A DNA stretch of 64,000 nucleotides, taken from the NCBI GenBank assembly GCA_001777665.1, contig MFEQ01000004.1:62001-126000 (forward strand). The letters are read 5' to 3'. The position numbers and the translations under genes are program-made. Positions 57,165 through 64,000 of the stretch are shown piece after piece (the stretch's first letter is position 1; every line of letters begins with the position of its first letter). Under the pieces are notes generated by a model. That model saw nothing but the letters and a program-made list of their open reading frames with translations, did no database searches and was not told where the DNA came from. This DNA comes from Candidatus Doudnabacteria bacterium RIFCSPHIGHO2_02_FULL_42_25 (GTDB taxonomy: Bacteria; Patescibacteria; Doudnabacteria; UBA920; O2-02-FULL-48-8).

Positions 57165-57614
57165 CGGCTTGGTCGCGATCAACTTCGCAGGATCATGCAT
57201 GCGAGTGAACGTTCCAACGAACAGTTCAGAAAGCGGTTTCCCTCTATCTACTCGTTGCATTTCTTCTTCTAGTCTTTCGTAGCCCTCCTTCATGATTGCC
57301 TCGTGAGCTGCACTGTCCTCACCATTGTGACTCTGGGCTTTCTCGATCTCTCGTTTGATCTCAAAAACAAGCTCTTGTCTCCGCACATCCATTGTCTGAA
57401 TAACACGACCACCGCCCAGCTTAACTTTCGCTAACGCTAGGTAGACGGCACGAATATGCTGACCCATTGGATCAGTAGATCTCGGGTCAAAGCGCGGTAC
57501 CTGGATCAGGCCCGATAACCCGTCACTCATTTCCTGCGACGCCAAGTACCAGCCGTTGCCCTCCGCTTGTTCATACGTTAACTTGATGATCTTACGGTCA
57601 CTGCTGTTAACCAA
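57159..57614 (-). CDS. GC-rich orphan protein, unknown
   Basis: 151 residues from TTG 57614, 7 nt after GAGGTG. Soluble: N-terminal beta part (KIIKLTYEQAEGNGWYLASQ), then helices (RQELVFEIKREIEKAQSHNG; GYERLEEEMQRVDRGKPLSE). No family recognised. Richer in GC than thrS and miaA on either side. Confidence 0.7.
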   Translation of the reverse strand: MVNSSDRKIIKLTYEQAEGNGWYLASQEMSDGLSGLIQVPRFDPRSTDPMGQHIRAVYLALAKVKLGGGRVIQTMDVRRQELVFEIKREIEKAQSHNGEDSAAHEAIMKEGYERLEEEMQRVDRGKPLSELFVGTFTRMHDPAKLIATKPR

Positions 57615-57666
57615 GGGTTCACCTCAATTCAATCATAACAAATTAAATCCTGTGGATAACACAACG

Positions 57667-57801
57667 ATGCCAAAAATTGAAAATAACCTCAAAGCAGAGC
57701 GCCGAGAAGTCAAAAAACGCCCCCGAATGAAAGTCCACGGAGCCTCTTTGAAACGGCCATCTAAATTTGCGGGTCTAAAAATTGTAAAGAAGAAAAGTTA
57801 A
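57667..57801 (+). CDS. Small highly basic protein, unknown
   Basis: 44 residues from ATG 57667: MPKIENNLKAERREVKKRPR, then MKVHGASLKRPSKFAGLKIV and KKKS. Basic and unstructured, ribosome- or RNA-associated by composition only. The frame could open earlier (57556) but that lies across the divergent gene's leader. Confidence 0.55.
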   Translation: MPKIENNLKAERREVKKRPRMKVHGASLKRPSKFAGLKIVKKKS

Positions 57802-57814
57802 CTTGATGTTGCCA

Positions 57815-57934
57815 GCAGTTGTTCCTCCCCTTAATATAAGGGGAGCTAGGAGGGGTTATCCTTAAGCGTTAAGCTGCTGTTTAACTCTTGGAATCAACTC
57901 CCCCTAACCCCCTCTTATTCTAAGAGGGGGAATT
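57815..57934. mobile_element. Gene-less palindromic element, copy 2 (DUF559-cassette family)
   Basis: GCAGTTGTTCCTCCCC end, TCCCCTTAATATAAGGGGA, central CTTAAGCGTTAAGCTGCTG, and CCCTCTTATTCTAAGAGGG at the other end. Inverted and nearly identical to 6977-7100. Confidence 0.8.
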
Positions 57935-57946
57935 TACAGCAAACTT

Positions 57947-58879
57947 ATGTCTAACAAACTAATAGTAATTTTAGGCCCTACCACCTCGGGGAAATCATCA
58001 CTCGCTATCAATCTCGCCCAAAAATTCAATGGCGAGATTATTTCTGCTGACTCCAGGCAAGTCTACAAAGGCATGGATATCGGCACTGGTAAAGTTACTA
58101 AAGCAGAACAAAAACTAATCAAACATTATCTTCTCGACGTCTCCTCCCCAAAAAAGCAATTCACTGTTTCGGATTTTAAGCGTCTTCTAATTTCAGCGAT
58201 CGCTCAAATTAGAGGAAAAGACAAATTGCCTTTCTTAGTTGGTGGCTCGCCTTTTTATATTTATGCGGCCATAGATAATCTACAAATTCCAGAAGTCACA
58301 CCCAATCAAAAACTACGTAATCAACTACGTAGAAAAACTACTACCCAACTTTTTGCCATGCTTAAAAAACTTGACCCAGTTCGAGCAAAAAATATTGATA
58401 AAAATAATCCTCGGAGATTGATAAGAGCTATTGAAATAGTAAAAGCGACGGGAAAGCCGGTACCACCCCCACCTAACCTCCCCCTGGCAGGGGGAGGTGC
58501 CTTGATCATTGGGATCAAGAAGTCTCGTAAACAGCTCTACAAGCTTATCGATCAACGACTTGAGCAAAGACTCAATCAAGGAATGGTTAATGAAGTCAAA
58601 AAACTTCTGAAACAAAAAATCAGCCACAAACGGCTGCAAGAAATGGGATTAGAGTATCGCTTTATTTCTCTTTATCTGCAAGATCATCTCACCTATGAGC
58701 AAATGGTTGAACAATTGAAAAGCGCTATTCACAAATTCAGCAAACGCCAAATGACTTGGTTCCAAACCGACAAACGTATCAAATGGATCTCTTCAGAAAA
58801 ACAAGCAGAACGACTAATTAAGGACTATATAAAACCATCTCGACCCCGGACTACGATCCGGGGGAGAGATCCCTCCTGA
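57947..58879 (+). CDS. miaA: tRNA dimethylallyltransferase with repeat-encoded segments
   Basis: 310 residues: P-loop LGPTTSGKSSLAINLA, ISADSRQVYKGMDIGTGK, LLDVSSP, VGGSPFYIYAA, and KFSKRQMTWFQTDKRIKWIS near the end. It prenylates A37 of tRNAs reading U. Residues about 175-190 (VPPPPNLPLAGGGALI) come from a palindromic repeat inside the gene, and the last residues (PSRPRTTIRGRDPS) from another repeat family. Confidence 0.94.
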   Translation: MSNKLIVILGPTTSGKSSLAINLAQKFNGEIISADSRQVYKGMDIGTGKVTKAEQKLIKHYLLDVSSPKKQFTVSDFKRLLISAIAQIRGKDKLPFLVGGSPFYIYAAIDNLQIPEVTPNQKLRNQLRRKTTTQLFAMLKKLDPVRAKNIDKNNPRRLIRAIEIVKATGKPVPPPPNLPLAGGGALIIGIKKSRKQLYKLIDQRLEQRLNQGMVNEVKKLLKQKISHKRLQEMGLEYRFISLYLQDHLTYEQMVEQLKSAIHKFSKRQMTWFQTDKRIKWISSEKQAERLIKDYIKPSRPRTTIRGRDPS

Positions 58880-59043
58880 GAGCGATTTCTCACTAATCGT
58901 TCGAAATGGGTAATCCCATCCCGGACGCTACAAGCGAAGCGCGGGCGATCCGGGATCCACTACACTAATTAATATCAAATGATTCTTATTTGAAATGGAC
59001 CCCGGATCGGCTTGATCGCCGGAGAGACGATCAAGTCCGGGGT
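58845..59043. repeat. Composite CCCGGATC-family repeat region after miaA
   Basis: CGACCCCGGACTACGATCCG, GAGATCCCTCCTGAGAGCG, CATCCCGGACGC, GGGCGATCCGGGATCCAC, TGGACCCCGGATC, GATCAAGTCCGGGGTGGA. It encodes the MiaA C-terminus on one side and the C-terminal PPRT of the 59031 gene on the other. Confidence 0.75.
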
Positions 59044-59384
59044 GGATTATTTACAAAAATTCTTTCTACTGCTTTTGCTGAAATGAATCCAAGTATAATA
59101 AATAGCACTAAATCTAACCCTAGCGCTAAATAATTTTTTCTAATTATAGTGTCTTCACAATATGTTTTTTTAGTCACGTAAGATCCATTGGAAAACTCGA
59201 ACGGCCAACCTATGGGACGTTGTAATCCAACGCCTACAGGATTACAGAGGGTGTACAGGTCACTCTTTCTTATCTGTCTTTCATTTTGCCCTAACGCTAT
59301 CTGATAAGATTTGTCTCCGAATCGCATAGATAGAAATCCGAACAATAAAAGAGATAAAATTATACAAATAATCTTTATTATCAT
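59031..59384 (-). CDS. Small two-helix membrane protein, unknown (paralogue pair)
   Basis: 117 residues: helices at about 3-20 and 89-106, with CNPVG...GWPFEF...YCED between them, so a probable extracytoplasmic disulphide. Shares architecture and GWPF(D/E)F with the next gene. The C-terminus NNPPRT runs into repeat DNA. Confidence 0.6.
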   Translation of the reverse strand: MIIKIICIILSLLLFGFLSMRFGDKSYQIALGQNERQIRKSDLYTLCNPVGVGLQRPIGWPFEFSNGSYVTKKTYCEDTIIRKNYLALGLDLVLFIILGFISAKAVERIFVNNPPRT

Positions 59385-59674
59385 TAAGTTCTTTTTATAG
59401 CTAACTTCCCAATAATTAATGCCGACACAAGAAAAACAGCTATATTAATTCCAAAGGAAATTATATTAATATAATCCACTCCGCACATCGAATTATAGTA
59501 AAAATCAAAAGGCCAACCGTAGTAAACCCCACCAATCGCAGCACACGTAGGACCATAGAGCTCCTCTAAATAAAGAGTTCCAAATTGGAGATGGAATCTT
59601 ATCGGAATTAACTGAATAAACGTAAAGGCTAAGATTAGTATTACTATAACAAATAATACTCGTAAACTCTTCAT
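59384..59674 (-). CDS. Small two-helix membrane protein, unknown (paralogue pair)
   Basis: 96 residues: helices about 5-22 and 72-90, with CAAIGGVYYGWPFDFYYNSM between. Overlaps gatB by 4 nt and its partner by 1 nt, so it is cotranslated at the end of the gat operon. Confidence 0.6.
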   Translation of the reverse strand: MKSLRVLFVIVILILAFTFIQLIPIRFHLQFGTLYLEELYGPTCAAIGGVYYGWPFDFYYNSMCGVDYINIISFGINIAVFLVSALIIGKLAIKRT

Positions 59675-61119
59675 AATCCCAACTCTTTCTTTACCAAATC
59701 ATTCAAGATTTGAGGGTTGCCTTTACCTTTGAGTTCTTTCATGGCTTGACCGACTAAGAAGCCAAGTGCTCTCTCGTTTTTCTTGGCATCTTCAACACCC
59801 TTAGGATTTGCAGCAACTACTTTCTTCACTACTTCTAGCAGTTCGCCTTGATCTGATACTTGATGTAATCCTAACTGATCCAAAATATTCGATGGGTCCT
59901 CACCAGACTCAAACATATTTGCAAACACATCTTTAGCCGCCAGATTGGAAACTTTTCCGTCCAAAATAAGCTTCATCAATTCTGCAAAATTTTCTTCAGT
60001 AACTTTTGATTCTTCTGGAAAGATTTTCTTTTCGTTGATTGCCGCAAGAAAGGGACCTAGGATCCAACTCGCTACCATGGATCCTTTCTTGTCAGTTGAG
60101 CCAGTCCATTCTGCTAATTCTGACATGACATGCTCAAAGTACTCTGATAATTCTTTATACGAAACCAAGGTTTGGGCATCCTTATCGACTAAAGCATATT
60201 CTTTCATCAATCTTTCTTTACGGACTTTCGGTAGCTCTGGTAATTCTTTTTGTAAATCTGCTAACCAAGTTTTAGTGAAATGTAGAACAGGTAAATCCGG
60301 TTCAGGGAAATACCGATAATCTTGTGATTCTTCTTTTGATCTCTGCGAAACAGTAATTCCTTTGTCATCTATCCAGCCACGGGTTTCTGAAGGAAGTTTT
60401 TCGCCAGTTTCCAGAGCTTGTGTCTGACGCTTGATTTCAAATTCAATCGCGTTGGCTACAGCGCGAAACGAATTCATGTTTTTGACTTCGACTTTGTACG
60501 GCGGCAGTCCACTCTCGCCTACTTTACGCAAACTAATATTCGCATCACAACGGAGATGGCCTTTTTCCATATCAGCATCAGATACACCTAGATAGCGCAT
60601 GATATTTTGCAATTCCTGCAAATACTGCTTGGCTTCTTCTGATGATCGAATATCTGGCTCTGAAACTATCTCTAATAAAGGCGTTCCGGCTCGGTTATAG
60701 TCAACGAGGCTAAAACCTTTGCCATGCATAAGTTTGCCAGCATCCTCTTCCAAATGCGCTCGAGTGATTCCGATTGTCCGCGTCTGTCCGTTTACTGTCA
60801 GTTCCATTTGTCCGCGTCCGTTTATCGGCATATCAAATTGGGAGATCTGATAACCTTTGGGTAAATCAGGATAAAAATAGTTCTTTCGGTCAAATTTTGA
60901 ATATTCAGCAACTTGACAATTCAAAGCCAGCCCGACCAAAACGGACTTTCTCACAGCTTCTTTGTTGATGACCGGTAGAGTTCCTGGCTGGCCAGTACAA
61001 ACTTCGCAGATGTGAACGTTCGGTTTGGAACTTTCAGCATTCCTACTGGAACAGAACATCTTGCTATTCGTCTTTAACTGGACATGGACTTCCAGACCAA
61101 TGATCGGTTCGTATTTCAT
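59671..61119 (-). CDS. gatB: Asp/Glu-tRNA amidotransferase subunit B
   Basis: 482 residues: PIIGLEVHVQLKTNSKMFCS, DRKNYFYPDLPKGYQISQFD, LEEDAGKLMHG, YNRAGTPLLEIVSEPD; helical and YqeY-like tail (ALGFLVGQAMKELKGKGNPQ). It hands ammonia-activated Glu/Asp to tRNA. Zinc Cys pair (CSSRN...CEVC) is present. Confidence 0.97.
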   Translation of the reverse strand: MKYEPIIGLEVHVQLKTNSKMFCSSRNAESSKPNVHICEVCTGQPGTLPVINKEAVRKSVLVGLALNCQVAEYSKFDRKNYFYPDLPKGYQISQFDMPINGRGQMELTVNGQTRTIGITRAHLEEDAGKLMHGKGFSLVDYNRAGTPLLEIVSEPDIRSSEEAKQYLQELQNIMRYLGVSDADMEKGHLRCDANISLRKVGESGLPPYKVEVKNMNSFRAVANAIEFEIKRQTQALETGEKLPSETRGWIDDKGITVSQRSKEESQDYRYFPEPDLPVLHFTKTWLADLQKELPELPKVRKERLMKEYALVDKDAQTLVSYKELSEYFEHVMSELAEWTGSTDKKGSMVASWILGPFLAAINEKKIFPEESKVTEENFAELMKLILDGKVSNLAAKDVFANMFESGEDPSNILDQLGLHQVSDQGELLEVVKKVVAANPKGVEDAKKNERALGFLVGQAMKELKGKGNPQILNDLVKKELGL

Positions 61120-61514
61120 TTCTTGTTCAAACCGTTCAGTGAATCAAGATTAAAGTTCACTAAATCAGGATTAATTTGGTTCAAAAGGATATAAGCTGTA
61201 AACAAAATAACTATCCCGATCAAAGCTCCGGTAATGTATTCTTTTCCTTTTGCTGCCTGTTCGGCGTTACCAGAAGAAGTCATATAATAATACCCGCCAA
61301 CCACGATCATCAATAATGCCAAAAGTACGGCAACTCCCAATGACCAGACATAAATTTGGTTAACACATCGAGGCAATGTCGATGCCGCACCGCCAGTTTG
61401 GGTTTTAATTCCTGCTAACGAACAAGGATTTCCCGGGGCAGTTGTCTGGGCTAAAGCAACAGTTGGTAAAAGCACTAACACTAAAAGCAAAATAGCTAAA
61501 TATTTTTTTATCAT
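61116..61514 (-). CDS. TrbC/VirB2-like pilin protein
   Basis: 132 residues: signal peptide (about 1-22, ending VALAQ), Cys pair (PCSLAG, PRC), two membrane helices (about 52-74 and 90-110: GVAVLLALLMIVVGGYYYMT; ITGALIGIVILFTAYILLNQ), the TrbC/VirB2 layout. Overlaps gatA and gatB by 4 nt each, so it sits inside the gatCAB operon. No other type IV secretion gene is in the window. Confidence 0.75.
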   Translation of the reverse strand: MIKKYLAILLLVLVLLPTVALAQTTAPGNPCSLAGIKTQTGGAASTLPRCVNQIYVWSLGVAVLLALLMIVVGGYYYMTSSGNAEQAAKGKEYITGALIGIVILFTAYILLNQINPDLVNFNLDSLNGLNKK

Positions 61515-62962
61515 AGGTTTGGTTTTAATTTTAAATTTAATGATTTTTCCAAAGCATGACCGGCTTGGAATAATTTTTCCTCTGCAAAATGGTTGGCAAT
61601 TAGCTGTACTCCGACTGGTAATCCGCTCTTTGTTAAACCACCTGGGACGGACATCGCAGGCACTCCAGCAAGATTAATAGGGCCCGTAAACACATCTTCC
61701 AAATACATAGATACCGGATCTTTTTTCTCATCTATTTTAAATGCTGGTTTTGGTGAAACTGGCGTTAACAGTAAATCAAATTTATCGAATGCCGATTTAA
61801 AATCTTGTTGGACCAATGATTCAATTTGTTTGGCTTTTTTGTAATATGCATCATAATATCCGGCAGACGAAGCATAAGTCCCGATCATAATTCTTCTTTT
61901 GACCTCGGCTCCCAATCCTTGGGACCTGGAATTATAATAAACTTCTTCCAAAGTTTTTCCAGGCACTGATAACCCATAACGGATTCCGTCATACCTGGAA
62001 AGATTGGCAGAAATTTCTACTGGTGCAATGATATAATACGCCGGAACTGAATATGGAACATTCGGCAAACTGACTTCTGATACTTCAGCTCCCAGTGCTT
62101 CTACTTGTTTGATTGCATTCTCAACTATCGCTCTAACCTCTGGATCAATACCTTCTACAAAAAATTCTTTTGGGATACCGATTTTCATGCCCTTTAAATC
62201 TTCGGATAGTGCTGCTGAATAATCCGGAACAAGTTTAGGTAAACTCGTACTGTCTTTGACGTCTTGTCCGACAATCATTTGCAGAGCCAACGCTGCGTCT
62301 TCTACTGTTCTCGTAAATACTCCGATCTGGTCCATCGATGAACACATGGCTATCAAACCAAATCTGGATACTCGGCCATAGGTCGGTTTCATACCTACGA
62401 CACCACAAAACGATGCTGGCTGTCGGATCGAACCAAATGTATCGGATCCAATACTAAAAATTACTTCGCCAGAGGCAACCGATGCAGCAGAACCTCCAGA
62501 AGATCCACCTGGCACCCTAGACAAATCGTATGGATTTTTGGTCGGGCCATAAGCAGAATATAGAGTCGATGCTCCCATGGCGAATTCATCCAAATTCGTT
62601 TTCCCCATCATCACAGGAGAAACTTTTTTTAATTTTTCAATAACTGTCGCGTCATATGGTGCGACATAATTTTCCAAAATTTTTGAAGCTGCTGTAGCTT
62701 TCATGCCTTTGACTAAAATACAATCTTTCACCGAATAAGGAATCCCAGTTAACGCAAAATTTTCATTGTCAGCAATGATCATTCGGTCGACTTCATCCGC
62801 TTGCTCCATCGCCTCTTTTTCCGCTACATACAAAAAAGCATGAACTTTATCATCCACTTCTTTGATTCGTTCCAAAGACATCTCTGCCAGTTCTTTCGCA
62901 GAAACTTCTTTTTTCGCAATCAACTCTGATGCAGATTTAATTGTAAGGTCTGTAAAATTCAT
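61511..62962 (-). CDS. gatA: Asp/Glu-tRNA amidotransferase subunit A
   Basis: 483 residues: Ser-cisSer-Lys catalytic set in SVKDCILVKG and VPGGSSGGSAASVASGEV, then FSIGSDTFGSIRQPASFCG. Generates ammonia from Gln. Overlaps gatC by 4 nt. Confidence 0.97.
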   Translation of the reverse strand: MNFTDLTIKSASELIAKKEVSAKELAEMSLERIKEVDDKVHAFLYVAEKEAMEQADEVDRMIIADNENFALTGIPYSVKDCILVKGMKATAASKILENYVAPYDATVIEKLKKVSPVMMGKTNLDEFAMGASTLYSAYGPTKNPYDLSRVPGGSSGGSAASVASGEVIFSIGSDTFGSIRQPASFCGVVGMKPTYGRVSRFGLIAMCSSMDQIGVFTRTVEDAALALQMIVGQDVKDSTSLPKLVPDYSAALSEDLKGMKIGIPKEFFVEGIDPEVRAIVENAIKQVEALGAEVSEVSLPNVPYSVPAYYIIAPVEISANLSRYDGIRYGLSVPGKTLEEVYYNSRSQGLGAEVKRRIMIGTYASSAGYYDAYYKKAKQIESLVQQDFKSAFDKFDLLLTPVSPKPAFKIDEKKDPVSMYLEDVFTGPINLAGVPAMSVPGGLTKSGLPVGVQLIANHFAEEKLFQAGHALEKSLNLKLKPNL

Positions 62963-63243
62963 TCCAGTATACTTTTAACTTTAATATAATCATCATGACG
63001 TGAAGGCACTTGATCTAAAAATAATTTCGGATCAGCGCTCTCGATTGCGACATCGTCTCGCATTAAATTCAATGCATCTTTATCATACTCTTCCCCTAGC
63101 ACTTTACTTTGAATTGCTTTGAGCTGATCCACGTAATCCAAAATGGCTGACAATTCAGTTTGTAGTTTTTGTTTCTCTTCTTCTTCGAAGGAAAGTCTGG
63201 CTAATTTGGCGATACGATTGACTTCGTCGAGGGAAATAGACAT
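62959..63243 (-). CDS. gatC: Asp/Glu-tRNA amidotransferase subunit C
   Basis: 94 residues: SLDEVNRIAKLARLSFEEEE, LSAILDYVDQLKAIQ, MRDDVAIES. Scaffold between GatA and GatB. A TATAAT 16 nt upstream suggests a very short leader. Confidence 0.94.
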   Translation of the reverse strand: MSISLDEVNRIAKLARLSFEEEEKQKLQTELSAILDYVDQLKAIQSKVLGEEYDKDALNLMRDDVAIESADPKLFLDQVPSRHDDYIKVKSILE

Positions 63244-63269
63244 AATATTAGTAATTAATTATAACATAT

Positions 63270-63845
63270 ATGCTCATTTTTTGGATAGTTCTCGGTTTAC
63301 TGGTACTTGGGTTTATAGGTATTTACAACAGTTTAATCCATTCCCGCAACAGAGTGGATGAAGCTTGGTCAGATATTGAAGTTCAGCTCAAACGTAGATA
63401 TGACTTGATCCCGAACTTAGTCAATACGGTCAAAGGTTACGCACAGCATGAACAAGGGACTCTGACGAAAGTCACTGAAGCGAGAGCCAAAGCTACGGCT
63501 ATTACCATGGATCCGACCAAGCTCAACGTGGAACAGATGGCCAAATTCCAAGCTGCGCAGGGTGAATTGTCTCAAGCGATCGGCCGACTCTTTGCACTGT
63601 CCGAACAGTATCCAGATTTGAAAGCCAATCAAAATTTCATGCAGTTACAGTCTGATCTAACTGACACGGAAGATAAAATTCAGGCATCCAGACGTTTCTA
63701 CAATGGTAATGTCCGCGACTTCAATACTAAACTGCAAACATTCCCAACCAACTTGTTTGCTAGTATGCTTGGGTTTACTGCCAGAGCCTTCTTCGATATC
63801 GATGAAAAAGGTGTGATCGGCCAAACTCCAAACGTTCAGTTCTAA
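63270..63845 (+). CDS. lemA: LemA family protein
   Basis: 191 residues: short N-terminal membrane helix (about 1-20), YNSLIHSRNRVDEAWSDIEV, QLKRRYDLIPNLVNTVKGYA, IQASRRFYNGNVRDFNTKLQ. LemA proteins are membrane-attached helical bundles of unclear role, usually next to HtpX, as here. Confidence 0.95.
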   Translation: MLIFWIVLGLLVLGFIGIYNSLIHSRNRVDEAWSDIEVQLKRRYDLIPNLVNTVKGYAQHEQGTLTKVTEARAKATAITMDPTKLNVEQMAKFQAAQGELSQAIGRLFALSEQYPDLKANQNFMQLQSDLTDTEDKIQASRRFYNGNVRDFNTKLQTFPTNLFASMLGFTARAFFDIDEKGVIGQTPNVQF

Positions 63846-63847
63846 GC

Positions 63848-63941
63848 CTACGAAAGTACGAATTCTCGAATTACGAACTGTTCGCCCGCCTGCCATGACG
63901 GCATGTCGGGCAGGTAGTTTCGCAATTTCGTATTTCGTAGA
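63848..63941. repeat. TACGAA-type palindromic repeat, copy 4, with a nested REP-like palindrome
   Basis: Outer arms CTACGAAAGTACGAATTC and TTTCGTATTTCGTAG; in the centre GCCTGCC...GGGCAGG (about 63890-63915), a variant of the CCTGCC palindrome. One family is inserted in, or merged with, the other. Confidence 0.75.
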
Positions 63942-63947
63942 AATACC

Positions 63948-64000
63948 ATGATCTACACCGAGATCTCGAAAAACAAACGTAATACAGCATTGCTAATAAC
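63948..64000 (+). CDS. htpX: HtpX-like M48 metalloprotease (5' end only)
   Basis: MIYTEISKNKRNTALLI then leaves the window. This N-terminus (x-x-x-E-I-x-x-N-K-R-x-T-x-L-L) and the position after lemA fit HtpX, a membrane zinc protease. The catalytic HExxH lies outside. Confidence 0.65.
   Translation, partial: MIYTEISKNKRNTALLI

Noticed and set aside
57556..57666. 37-codon extension of the small basic protein
   Set aside because: It overlaps the start and ribosome site of the divergent GC-rich gene; the basic segment begins at ATG 57667.
1..64000. CRISPR array
   Set aside because: No regularly spaced direct repeats with unique spacers and no cas-like genes; the many repeats are palindromic and dispersed.
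1..64000. rRNA, tmRNA, RNase P RNA, SRP RNA
   Set aside because: I looked for their conserved cores (for example GAGGAAAGTCC, GGAAGCAGCC) by eye and saw none.
1..64000. Use of TGA as glycine, as in Gracilibacteria and Absconditabacteria
   Set aside because: TGA terminates several genes at natural ends (HtrA-like, MiaA, 10756-10935 gene) and does not interrupt conserved proteins.

Overview
The window looks like a chromosome segment of an uncultivated bacterium with a small genome, most likely Patescibacteria (CPR). This is an inference from gene content. Several core enzymes are shortened: a threonyl-tRNA synthetase that begins at its catalytic core and an aspartyl-tRNA synthetase without the bacterial insertion domain. 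Many small membrane proteins have no recognisable family, a VirB2-like pilin sits inside the gatCAB operon, and a LemA-HtpX pair closes the window. The code appears standard: TAA, TAG and TGA all end recognisable genes. There is no rRNA, CRISPR array, prophage or classical insertion sequence. Five tRNAs are present, all with encoded CCA ends: Glu-CTC, Thr-GGT, Trp-CCA, Thr-TGT and Tyr-GTA.

Layout. 1-5.5 kb: dTDP-rhamnose genes (rfbC partial, rfbB), then a minus-strand operon with HIT protein, degenerate HtrA, MGMT-type protein, membrane protein, Lgt and a DEDD exonuclease. 5.5-9.1 kb, plus strand: aspS, YbaK-type deacylase, scpA, scpB. 9-15.5 kb, minus strand: MASE1/HD-GYP protein, two small unknown genes, a CdaR/PucR-type regulator, and a glycosidase-transporter-glycosidase operon. 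15.6-20.6 kb: secreted repeat protein, GC-rich orphan genes, zwf, tRNA-Glu, DUF5666 protein. 20.7-25.9 kb: dcw cluster mraZ-rsmH-ftsL-ftsI-murF under four MraZ-type boxes. 26-33 kb: short acidic peptide or RNA, a divergent regulator/phosphatase-like pair, and an unrecognised operon of one HTH protein, three related single-pass membrane proteins and a long coiled-coil protein. 33-39 kb: rplJL with an L10 leader, mltG, CAP protein, DUF559 cassette, MscS-like protein, HU, GC-rich operon. 39-46 kb: tRNA/rpmG cluster, a five-gene signalling operon, tRNA-Thr/Tyr, TPR protein, tsf, rpsB. 46-52 kb: rpmE, prfA, prmC, rplY, rodA. 52-64 kb: dnaE, thrS behind a probable T-box, miaA, gatCAB, lemA, htpX.

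Two themes cross the window. First, intergenic DNA is unusually rich in dispersed palindromes of several families. One family appears as a 469-bp cassette bounded by related palindromic ends and carrying a DUF559 (PD-(D/E)XK-like) nuclease gene, as two gene-less 120-bp derivatives about 50 kb apart in opposite orientation, and as a fragment inside miaA. Second, ten short unknown genes at seven loci (16.7, 19.3, 29.2, 34.4, 38.4-39.1, 46.2-46.6 and 57.2 kb) are visibly more GC-rich than their neighbours. Most have a strong Shine-Dalgarno sequence, and nearly all loci have their own promoter and terminator, while many housekeeping genes here have no Shine-Dalgarno and appear leaderless.

Promoters are sigma-70-like, usually with 17-bp spacing and often an extended -10 of the form TTTGCTATAAT. 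All functional statements come from reading translations and motifs by eye; no database search was run.
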